Source of the DNA: Deltaproteobacteria bacterium
Lineage (GTDB): Bacteria > Desulfobacterota > Syntrophorhabdia > Syntrophorhabdales > Syntrophorhabdaceae
DNA length: 64,000 nucleotides
Direction: 5' to 3'
Assembly (NCBI GenBank): GCA_022711595.1
Contig: JAKLET010000009.1
Location: 48,786-112,785 of the forward strand
Shown: piece by piece, positions 8,434 to 15,248 of the stretch
How the letters are laid out: each line of letters begins with the position of its first letter
Numbering within the stretch: the first letter of the stretch is position 1
The notes under the pieces: generated by a model
The model's database searches: none
The model's input: the letters and a program-made list of their open reading frames with translations, nothing else
What the model was told of the DNA's origin: nothing
Translations under genes and position numbers: made by a program

Positions 8434-8590
8434 GCCGTTTCAGCCGTTCCAACCGTCTCAACTGCTTAAGCCGTTCAAACGGTTGGAACCCTTCCTTACA
8501 TTCAAACATTCAAACATTCAAACATTCAAGCCGTTCAAGCCGCCTTTATCTTTTACCGTTCAAGCTGTTCAAGCATTCAAGCGGTTGCAA
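8434..8590. repeat. Period-9 intergenic repeat tract with an 8-base tandem core
   Basis: Successive degenerate 9-base units near GCCGTTCAA run from 8434 to about 8490. Four units of CATTCAAA (the last ending in G) follow at 8499-8530, and then more CCGTTCAAG-type units to about 8590. The tract fills the gap between the cheW unit and flgF. It is open in one frame but encodes only low-complexity sequence. Confidence 0.8.
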
Positions 8591-8599
8591 CTGTCTTTA

Positions 8600-8615
8600 T
8601 GGCATATGTATTGCA
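8600..8615 (+). promoter_or_regulatory. Sigma-54 promoter of the flgF operon
   Basis: TGGCATATGTATTGCA matches the -24/-12 consensus TGGCAC-N5-TTGCA at 10 of 11 specified positions, with the obligatory GG-N10-GC spacing (GG 8601-8602, GC 8613-8614). The predicted start of transcription is near 8626, only about two bases before the flgF ATG. Confidence 0.7.
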
Positions 8616-8627
8616 CTACTTCCGGCC

Positions 8628-9356
8628 ATGAGCTTTTATCTGACAGTCGCCGGAAAATACATCAACGAAAAAAGACTGGACATGATCTCGAACAACGTGG
8701 CAAACGCCCTGACCGCGGGCTTCAAGGCCTCTCGACCGGTGTTCAGTGTCACCACGACTGCCGAAGACCAGACGGGGCGCCAGACCCAGTTAAAGAATGC
8801 CTATGTCAACCTTTCCGACACCTATATCGATTTTTCTGACGCATCAATCGTCGAAAGCGGAGCAACCCTGGACATGGCCATCCTTGGCAATGGTTTTTTC
8901 GTTGTCTCAACCGATGAAGGCATGAAGTACACCCGAAACGGGCAATTCATGCTCGACAAAAGCGGACGCCTGGTGACCATGAGCGGTGAACCGGTCATGG
9001 GCAAGGGCGGAGAGATCACGATCAATGTTTCGGACGGCAAGGAGATCATGATCGAGAACGACGGCTCCATCTTTCTTGGAAAGGACCTCGTTGACACGGT
9101 CAAGGTGGTCGAGTTCAAGAACATGAAGAACATGAAGCCCACCGGGAAGGGATACTTTACGAACTCAGGCAACGAGGCCGAGGAAACGCCAAAGGTGTAC
9201 ACCATCCGCCAGGGCTCTTTCGAAACCTCGAATGTGAATATTGTCCAGGAGATGGTGGAGTTGATCCATACCATGCGGGCTTATGAATGCTACACAAAAA
9301 TCGACCAGATGCTTTCTGATGTCAACGGCAAGCTCGTTGAACTGACGAAATTTTAG
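8628..9356 (+). CDS. flgF: Flagellar proximal rod protein FlgF
   Basis: A 242-residue rod protein exported through the flagellar type III apparatus. It has the rod/hook N-terminal motif RLDMISNNVAN followed by GFKASRP, a central beta-rich region with LGNGFFVVSTDEGMKYTRNGQF, and the C-terminal helix EMVELIHTMRAYECY typical of rod and hook proteins. There is no recognisable Shine-Dalgarno site before the ATG, yet the following residues are needed for the family N-terminus, so this start is preferred. It is the first gene of flgF-G-A-H-I-J and sits immediately downstream of a sigma-54 promoter. Confidence 0.93.
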   Translation: MSFYLTVAGKYINEKRLDMISNNVANALTAGFKASRPVFSVTTTAEDQTGRQTQLKNAYVNLSDTYIDFSDASIVESGATLDMAILGNGFFVVSTDEGMKYTRNGQFMLDKSGRLVTMSGEPVMGKGGEITINVSDGKEIMIENDGSIFLGKDLVDTVKVVEFKNMKNMKPTGKGYFTNSGNEAEETPKVYTIRQGSFETSNVNIVQEMVELIHTMRAYECYTKIDQMLSDVNGKLVELTKF

Positions 9357-9365
9357 GAGGAACCC

Positions 9366-10154
9366 ATGATCAGGGCTTTGTGGACTGCCGGAACAGGCAT
9401 GAACGTACAGCAGATGAACCTCGACGTCATTGCCCACAACATCGCCAATGTCAATACCAACGGTTTTAAAAAGAGCAGGGCCGATTTTCAGGACCTCATG
9501 TACCAGACCTTAAGGCTCCAGGGCGCGAGAACGGAAGGAGGCGCCATGGTCCCGACGGGCATTCAGATCGGTCTCGGCGCGATGCTGTCCTCGGTGCAGA
9601 AGGTCTTTCAGCAGGGCGACTACCAGAGGACCGATAATGAACTTGATGTTGCCATAGAAGGGAATGGTTTTTTCCAGGTCAACCTGCCTTCGGGAGAAAA
9701 GGCCTATACAAGGGCCGGTGCGCTGAAGACGGACGCAGAGGGCAAGATAGTGACATCTGATGGCTATACCATTGAACCGAGCCTTACCATACCTGCCAGA
9801 ACAACCAGTATTTCCATAGAGAATGATGGCAGTGTATCGGTGCAGATCCAGGGACAGACCGCACCGCAGTCTCTGGGACGCCTCGAACTGGCGACCTTTA
9901 TCAACCCCACGGGGCTCAGGGCCATAGGCAAGAACCTTTTTATGGAAACCGATGCGAGCGGTACGCCCACAACGGGAAATCCGGGACAGAACGGTATAGG
10001 CACCGTTCTGCAGGGTTTTCTCGAGATGTCCAACGTCAATGTCATGCAGGAGATGATCAATATGATCATCGGGCAGCGTGCCTATGAGGTCAATTCAAAG
10101 GCGATCCAGGCAGCCGACGAGATGCTCCAGATGTCCAACAACCTGAGGAGATAA
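9366..10154 (+). CDS. flgG: Flagellar distal rod protein FlgG
   Basis: A 262-residue distal rod subunit of normal length. It begins MIRALWTAGTGMNVQQMNLD, with the motif VIAHNIANVNTNGFKKSR. The central part contains EGNGFFQVNLPSGEKAYTRAG, and the C-terminus has NVNVMQEMINMIIGQRAYEVNSKAIQAADEM (broken here only by its length). TAGGAGG precedes the ATG. It is one base away from flgA, indicating tight operon coupling. Confidence 0.97.
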   Translation: MIRALWTAGTGMNVQQMNLDVIAHNIANVNTNGFKKSRADFQDLMYQTLRLQGARTEGGAMVPTGIQIGLGAMLSSVQKVFQQGDYQRTDNELDVAIEGNGFFQVNLPSGEKAYTRAGALKTDAEGKIVTSDGYTIEPSLTIPARTTSISIENDGSVSVQIQGQTAPQSLGRLELATFINPTGLRAIGKNLFMETDASGTPTTGNPGQNGIGTVLQGFLEMSNVNVMQEMINMIIGQRAYEVNSKAIQAADEMLQMSNNLRR

Positions 10155-10155
10155 C

Positions 10156-10848
10156 GTGAAATATACGGCCCTTATCCTCATTTCCACCCTGATGATCATG
10201 TCGGCCGTGCCGGTCTGCGCGGCGGCAGGGCAGTCAACGACAGAGGCAAGGATAACCCGCTTCATCACGGAGATCTACGCGAACGGAAATGATGTGAGGG
10301 TGAAACTCAACTCCATCCCGGAACAATTCAGGGAGAAGGTCAAGGTAAAGAACGTGAACTTCGCCAAAGTGCCTGATGCCAACGGAGACGGTGTATGCGC
10401 CGTGGAGATCGAAAGCGCCCCCGGGAAGGTGCGTACGCTCCAGGTACCCTTCAAGGTTTTCACGAAACGCCAGCTTTTCATGCTCAAACAGGCTGGACAA
10501 AAGGGTGACATCATCAGCAAAAAGGATATTTATGTCCGCGAAACGTACATGAACGGAAAAGGGACCGATTATCCGCCTTCAGAGGAAGACGTGGTCGGCA
10601 AGGCGCTTAAGCGCGATGTGCCGGCAAATACGGTTGTTACCGGTCAGATGCTGGAATCCCGCGTGGTTGTCAAGCGCGGCGATATCGTTACCATAATTGC
10701 CGAGAGCAACAGGCTCGTCGTGCAGGCAAAGGGCAGGACAGTGGAAAAAGGCAGCATCGGCGAAACGATTCGCGTAAAGAACATCAGTTCGGGCAAGGAG
10801 TTGATGGCGAAAGTGATCAACAGCAGTACCGTAAAGGTCGAGTTTTAG
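10156..10848 (+). CDS. flgA: P-ring assembly chaperone FlgA
   Basis: A 230-residue periplasmic protein that helps assemble the FlgI P-ring around the rod. It starts with GTG one base after flgG. The N-terminus is a Sec signal peptide (ALILISTLMIMSAVPVCAAA, cleavage near residue 24). The C-terminal SAF-type beta region contains VVGKALKRDVPANTVVTGQML, and the final segment ends VEKGSIGETIRVKNISSGK followed by the usual beta strand VKVEF. The length is typical of the two-domain FlgA form. Confidence 0.9.
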   Translation: MKYTALILISTLMIMSAVPVCAAAGQSTTEARITRFITEIYANGNDVRVKLNSIPEQFREKVKVKNVNFAKVPDANGDGVCAVEIESAPGKVRTLQVPFKVFTKRQLFMLKQAGQKGDIISKKDIYVRETYMNGKGTDYPPSEEDVVGKALKRDVPANTVVTGQMLESRVVVKRGDIVTIIAESNRLVVQAKGRTVEKGSIGETIRVKNISSGKELMAKVINSSTVKVEF

Positions 10849-10860
10849 GAGTGTGATACC

Positions 10861-11562
10861 ATGAAGGCTGTCTGTTCAATAATTTTAGCGTTTTTTTCGA
10901 TGGTCCTGTTTGCCGGGTGCCAGACGCCGGGTTCGTCGAAGATCAAGGACGAACCGTTTGTCATCGACAACACTTACCGGACGGCTTCGCCCGGAGTGAA
11001 ACCCAAACCCGGGTCCATATACCGCGGCGTGAACAGCAACAGCAATTTTCTCGGTGACCACAGGGCGCGAGGGGTTGGTGACATCATCACGGTCAATATT
11101 GTTGAGGTGACGAGCGCCACGGAGAAGGCCGGCACGACAACCAAGAGGGACTCTTCGACAAATGCCGGTATCCCCAATCTGCTCGGGCTCGAGACAAGCG
11201 CATATCCATCCACCTGGAACCCGGATAAGCTGATCAGCGCAAGCACGCAAAACGACTTTGAAGGTTCCGGTGAAACTACGCGCGGCGGTTCCCTGAGAGC
11301 GACCATTACGGCACGGGTCGTCGATGTACTTCCCAACGGCAATCTTGCCATCGAAGGGAAGAGGGAGATCAGCATCAACAACGAGAAGAAAGAGATACTT
11401 GTGCAGGGCGTTGTAAGACCCAGGGACCTTGCATATGACAATTCGGTCTATTCCACACAGATCGCCGACGCGAAGATCATTTACACCGGAGTGGGTGTCC
11501 TTGGTGAAAAGCAAAGGCCGGGATGGCTCGCGCGGATAGTCGACATCGTATGGCCCTTCTGA
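10861..11562 (+). CDS. flgH: Flagellar L-ring lipoprotein FlgH
   Basis: A 233-residue outer-membrane lipoprotein forming the L-ring bushing. The signal peptide ends in the lipobox LFAGC, with lipidated C20. Family patterns include RARGVGDIITVNIVE, SFEGSGETTR-like sequence (here DFEGSGETTRGGS), ARVVDVLPNGNLAIEGKREI and VVRPRDLAYDNSVYSTQIADAKI. GGAGTGTG precedes the ATG. Together with FlgI it establishes a Gram-negative basal body. Confidence 0.96.
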   Translation: MKAVCSIILAFFSMVLFAGCQTPGSSKIKDEPFVIDNTYRTASPGVKPKPGSIYRGVNSNSNFLGDHRARGVGDIITVNIVEVTSATEKAGTTTKRDSSTNAGIPNLLGLETSAYPSTWNPDKLISASTQNDFEGSGETTRGGSLRATITARVVDVLPNGNLAIEGKREISINNEKKEILVQGVVRPRDLAYDNSVYSTQIADAKIIYTGVGVLGEKQRPGWLARIVDIVWPF

Positions 11563-11573
11563 CGGAGGCAGGC

Positions 11574-12701
11574 ATGACCTACAGGCAGCGTGTACACCGC
11601 AGTTCGATGATAATCTGCACGATCTTCCTTCTCCTTGCGTTCCTTCTTTTTATGATCGGTATCGCTGACGCTGCCCGCATCAAGGAAATGGCATATATAA
11701 ACGGAGCCAGGAGCAACCAGCTTATCGGCTACGGACTTGTGACCGGTCTTTCAGGCACTGGTGACAAATCGAACACGATCTTTACGAACCAGTCGCTGGC
11801 CAACATGCTGGAAACCATGGGGATCAGGGTGGATCCGAGATCCACAAAGGTCAATAATATCGCCGCCGTTATGGTTACAGCCAACCTCCAGCCCTTCGCG
11901 CGCACCGGCAGCAGGATCGACGTGACGGTCTCTTCCATCGGCGACGCAAAGAGCATTGAGGGCGGAGTATTGGTGGCTACACCCCTGAAAGGTGTTGACG
12001 GCGCGGTCTATGCCATTGCCCAGGGGCCCATTGTTGTCGGCGGTTTCCTGGCGGGCGGCCAGGGTGCATCCGTCCAGAAGAACCATACCACAGTGGGGAG
12101 GATAGCGAGCGGGGCCACCATTGAACGGGAGGTGCCGTCCGAAGAATACAAGGGCGATGAGATAATGATAGCCCTCAAGATGCCTGATTTCACCAACGCC
12201 CGGAGGATAGTTGAGAGGATCAATGACACCTTCTCAGCCGTGGCATACGCCAGGGATGCCGGGACGATCAACGTGAAGATACCGACCGATATGAGGCAAA
12301 ACCCCGTGAGGTTTGTTTCCATCGTGGAGAATCTCGATATAAAGGCGGACAGTCTGGGAAAGATCGTTGTTGATGAAAAGACGGGAACAGTTGTCATAGG
12401 CGAGAATGTGCGCATCTCGACGGTTGTCATATCCCATGGCAACATAAGCGTTCAGATCAAGGAGGACGCAAGGGTGAGTCAGCCCATGCCTTTCAGCGAG
12501 GGCAGGACGGTCACGACGCCCGACACGCAGATCAAGGTCCGGGAAGACAAGGGAAAATTCTATCTGCTCCAGTCGGGCATAACGCTCAGGGAACTGGTCA
12601 ACGCATTGAATGCAACAGGTATCTCAACAAGGGACGTTATCACCATATTGCAGACCATAAAGGCTTCAGGGGCGCTGTTTGCCGAACTTGAGGTCATATA
12701 A
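11574..12701 (+). CDS. flgI: Flagellar P-ring protein FlgI
   Basis: A 375-residue periplasmic P-ring subunit. The ATG at 11574 was chosen because CGGAGG lies just upstream and because it places the signal peptide (IICTIFLLLAFLLFMIGIADA) near the N-terminus; an earlier in-frame GTG-type start would overlap flgH by 40 bases. The mature N-terminus RIKEMAYINGARSNQLIGYG and the segments GLSGTGDKSN and FTNQSLANMLETMG are family hallmarks. So is the C-terminal TLRELVNALNATGISTRD. The length is normal. Confidence 0.96.
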   Translation: MTYRQRVHRSSMIICTIFLLLAFLLFMIGIADAARIKEMAYINGARSNQLIGYGLVTGLSGTGDKSNTIFTNQSLANMLETMGIRVDPRSTKVNNIAAVMVTANLQPFARTGSRIDVTVSSIGDAKSIEGGVLVATPLKGVDGAVYAIAQGPIVVGGFLAGGQGASVQKNHTTVGRIASGATIEREVPSEEYKGDEIMIALKMPDFTNARRIVERINDTFSAVAYARDAGTINVKIPTDMRQNPVRFVSIVENLDIKADSLGKIVVDEKTGTVVIGENVRISTVVISHGNISVQIKEDARVSQPMPFSEGRTVTTPDTQIKVREDKGKFYLLQSGITLRELVNALNATGISTRDVITILQTIKASGALFAELEVI

Positions 12702-12720
12702 GGAAGGAGGCCGCTTGAAG

Positions 12721-13071
12721 ATGTCGGGCAATACAAGTGTGGGGCAGGTGGCGATGAGTCTACGCACGGCAGCTCCCGTGGGCGATATAAAGATGGAGCG
12801 TGCCCTGTCGGGCTCATCAGACGAGGACAGGGAGAAGGTATGCCAGGGTTTCGAATCCTATATGATCTACAGTATGATAAAACACCTGGAGAAAACGACG
12901 AAAATGTCGAAAAAGGGCTATGCCGAAGAAACTTACATGGCCATGGTATATGAAAAGGTTGCCGATTTTCTCGCCGAAAAGGGAGTCGGGATAAAGGAAA
13001 TGCTCATGAAATATTCCGACAAAGAAAATGCTAAAGTAATCACAAAAAGCGGCGATAATATCGATAAGTGA
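12721..13071 (+). CDS. flgJ: Rod-binding protein, FlgJ N-terminal domain only
   Basis: A 116-residue cytoplasmically made, exported rod-capping protein. It contains the FlgJ rod-binding core FESYMIYSMIKHLEKTTKM, then YAEETYMAMVYEKVADFLAEKGVGIKE (split here for length). It lacks the C-terminal muramidase domain of enterobacterial FlgJ, as is usual outside the gamma- and beta-proteobacteria; a separate peptidoglycan hydrolase must act. The ATG at 12721 is about 10 bases after GGAAGGAGG. An upstream in-frame TTG would overlap flgI. Its last codons carry the flgM promoter. Confidence 0.88.
   Translation: MSGNTSVGQVAMSLRTAAPVGDIKMERALSGSSDEDREKVCQGFESYMIYSMIKHLEKTTKMSKKGYAEETYMAMVYEKVADFLAEKGVGIKEMLMKYSDKENAKVITKSGDNIDK
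13032..13058 (+). promoter_or_regulatory. Sigma-28 promoter of flgM, inside flgJ
   Basis: TAAAGTAA, 11 bases, then GGCGATAA, compared with the consensus TAAAGTTT-N11-GCCGATAA. The -10 box matches at 7 of 8 positions and the TAAA core is exact. The predicted start of transcription is near 13065, about 22 bases before the flgM ATG. The site lies within the last codons of flgJ. Confidence 0.65.
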
Positions 13072-13086
13072 TAGAGGAGGTGGACC

Positions 13087-13398
13087 ATGAAGATCGAAAA
13101 CGGCAACAAAACCGACCTGCTTGACAGTCTTGTAAAGACCTCGCAGGTAAAGCCGCAGAAAGAAGCCGCCGTGGGAAAACCGCGGGAGGAAGAGGCCAAC
13201 ACCTATGACAGGGTGGAGCTTTCCACGAGAAAGCAGGAGATCGACCGGTTGACGGAAAAAGCCAAAACACAACCGGCGGTGCGGCAGGAAAGGGTCGAAG
13301 AACTCAAACAATCGATCGAGGACGGGACGTACAACGCGAAAGGCGAGATGGTTGCAAAAAGCATCCTGAAAAGCAACATACTTGACGAGCTGCTGTAA
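13087..13398 (+). CDS. flgM: Anti-sigma-28 factor FlgM
   Basis: A 103-residue protein that holds the flagellar sigma factor FliA inactive until it is exported through the completed hook. The C-terminal half has the family signature YDRVELSTRKQEIDRLTEK, followed by VRQERVEELKQSIEDGTYNA and GEMVAKSIL. The N-terminal half is polar and disordered, as expected. AGAGGAGG precedes the ATG. The final base overlaps the next gene. Its own sigma-28-like promoter would provide feedback control. Confidence 0.9.
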   Translation: MKIENGNKTDLLDSLVKTSQVKPQKEAAVGKPREEEANTYDRVELSTRKQEIDRLTEKAKTQPAVRQERVEELKQSIEDGTYNAKGEMVAKSILKSNILDELL

Positions 13399-13829
13399 TG
13401 AACGTAAATACCGTCATCGAGATAACGAAGAAAGAGGAAAAGACCTTGAAAGAGTTCCTGGCTGCACTTCGGGCCGAACGTGATGCCATTATTTCTTTTT
13501 CTCTCGAAGGCATCATTGAAGGGAACAACAGGAAAGAGGAGATTCTGAGAAAGCTCGAGTATCTGAAGACTGAAAAGGAGAGATTCCTGGAGAACGTCGA
13601 CGACAGGGAAGAGATCACTTCCAACAGGACCATCCAGTCGCTGAACGGAGAGATGGCCGCTGTTATGAAAGAGATCAAAAAAGCCCTCGACAAGAATATG
13701 AAGCTCCTTTCCTTTTCCATCGATCACGTAAGGTCTTCGATAGAGAACATCATCGGGCATATCAGCACCATCGGTTACGGCAAGAAGAGAGAGGACCTCT
13801 CTTCCGTTCTCCTCTCCAAAGTTATTTAA
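13398..13829 (+). CDS. flgN: FlgN-like export chaperone for FlgK and FlgL
   Basis: A 143-residue, almost entirely helical acidic protein with heptad-like spacing (KKEEKTLKEFLAALRAERDA, EEILRKLEYLKTEKERFLEN). The size, helix content and position between flgM and flgK match FlgN, the cytosolic chaperone that delivers hook-filament junction proteins to the export gate. Sequence conservation in this family is weak, so the identification leans on gene order. The start codon shares its A with the flgM stop. Confidence 0.78.
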   Translation: MNVNTVIEITKKEEKTLKEFLAALRAERDAIISFSLEGIIEGNNRKEEILRKLEYLKTEKERFLENVDDREEITSNRTIQSLNGEMAAVMKEIKKALDKNMKLLSFSIDHVRSSIENIIGHISTIGYGKKREDLSSVLLSKVI

Positions 13830-13851
13830 GTCCACTTAAAAAGGCAGAAAA

Positions 13852-15246
13852 ATGGGAATTACCTCTATCCTTAATATCGCCAAGCTTGCCCTTACCGCGC
13901 AGCAGACGTCGCTCCAGGTCTTATCGAACAATATTGCCAATGTGAATACTCCGGGATACGCACGTCAGGAGGCCGTACTTACAGAAGCGGACTCTGCGCG
14001 GACCGGTTCGGGGTTCATTCTCGGCAACGGGGTCAGGATCGAGAAGATAATGAGCCATTACGACAAGTACCTCGAGTATTCAATGGCAAAACAGAATAAC
14101 GCGCTGGAAGAACAAAAGACATATGCCAACTTTTTCGGCCGCATCGAGAACGTGCTCGACGAGACGAATTCAAAGCTTGCATCGAATGTCACGGCGTTTT
14201 TCAACTCATGGCAGAGCCTCTCCGCGGACCCGCTCAGCTCTGTTGCCAGGGCCGATGTGGCCATGAAAGCCACCAACCTGTGCCAGGGCATAAGGAACAC
14301 ATATACCGAATTGAAGAACCTCCAGGTCGAAGCGGACAACAACGTGGCGAAGGAAGTGAGTGAGATAAATAACCTGCTTTCCTCCATCGCCGAACTGAAT
14401 AAAAAGACATATGAGGCCGCGGCCGGCGGCAGCGAGAGCGAAAGCTTCGCCAGTCAGAGGCTGATAGCCCTCCAGGAGCTTTCCGGGAAGCTTAACCTGC
14501 AGTATTTTGAGGACCAGAACGGCGGTCTCACGGTGATGACGGCCGACGGGAAAAGCCTTGTGGAAAAAGGGAATGTGTACGAGCTGTCGGCGGAAAAGTC
14601 AGGCACGGGCAATTTTTACAGCGTCCACTGGAACGGCAGCCCCATACACTCGGTTGACATTACCAACACCATCGGCGGCGGAACGCTTAAAGCCTACATA
14701 GACCTGAGGGACAACCAGTTGACAGATTTTCTGGACAGCATGGATGACCTCGCTCAGTCGCTTATGACGGAAGTGAATACCATCCACAGCACCGGTTACA
14801 ACGCGGGTGGAACTACGGGAGTCAACTTTTTCCAGAACATGACCCAGGATTATGCCGCCAACATAGACCTCGGCGACGAGATCAAGACTGACACAGGCTA
14901 CATAGCGGTGACATCGTCGGCATCGAACCCGTCGAACAACGATATCGCGCTTGCCATAGCTGACCTCGGAAGTGCTGATGTAACGATCGGGGGAAAGAGC
15001 ACGACGTATGCGACATATACCGCGTCGATAGCCAGCACCATAGGAGGTCTCTCAAAGAACGCCCAGGACCTCACCGGGTACCACGAGAACCTGATGACCA
15101 TGGTGTCGAACCAGCGGGAGAGCATCTCCGGGGTTTCCATAGACGAGGAGATGTCCAACCTCATCAAGTTCCAGTATGCTTATCAGGCCGCGGCCCGCCT
15201 CATTACGACAGCGGACACTCTTATGACCGCCCTCATGGAGATCTGA
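13852..15246 (+). CDS. flgK: Hook-filament junction protein FlgK
   Basis: A 464-residue exported junction protein (HAP1). The N-terminal D0 segment has the rod/hook motif LQVLSNNIANVNTPGYARQE. The next region has NVTAFFNSWQSLSADP, typical of FlgK. The C-terminus contains GVSIDEEMSNLIKFQYAYQA and ARLITTADTLMTALMEI, the canonical FlgK end. The variable middle includes a TSSASNPSNNDIALAIADL segment. It is followed after two bases by flgL. Confidence 0.96.
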   Translation: MGITSILNIAKLALTAQQTSLQVLSNNIANVNTPGYARQEAVLTEADSARTGSGFILGNGVRIEKIMSHYDKYLEYSMAKQNNALEEQKTYANFFGRIENVLDETNSKLASNVTAFFNSWQSLSADPLSSVARADVAMKATNLCQGIRNTYTELKNLQVEADNNVAKEVSEINNLLSSIAELNKKTYEAAAGGSESESFASQRLIALQELSGKLNLQYFEDQNGGLTVMTADGKSLVEKGNVYELSAEKSGTGNFYSVHWNGSPIHSVDITNTIGGGTLKAYIDLRDNQLTDFLDSMDDLAQSLMTEVNTIHSTGYNAGGTTGVNFFQNMTQDYAANIDLGDEIKTDTGYIAVTSSASNPSNNDIALAIADLGSADVTIGGKSTTYATYTASIASTIGGLSKNAQDLTGYHENLMTMVSNQRESISGVSIDEEMSNLIKFQYAYQAAARLITTADTLMTALMEI

Positions 15247-15248
15247 AG

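Noticed and set aside
8499..8530. Four CATTCAAA units considered as a CRISPR-like or phase-variable array
   Set aside because: No unique spacers, the unit is only 8 bases and the tract is not inside or directly before a coding start; it is part of the wider repeat tract.
8408..8839. 143-codon open frame upstream of and overlapping flgF
   Set aside because: Its first half is translated period-9 and period-8 repeat sequence (low-complexity FKPFKP-like) and its second half lies out of frame within flgF; no ribosome site.
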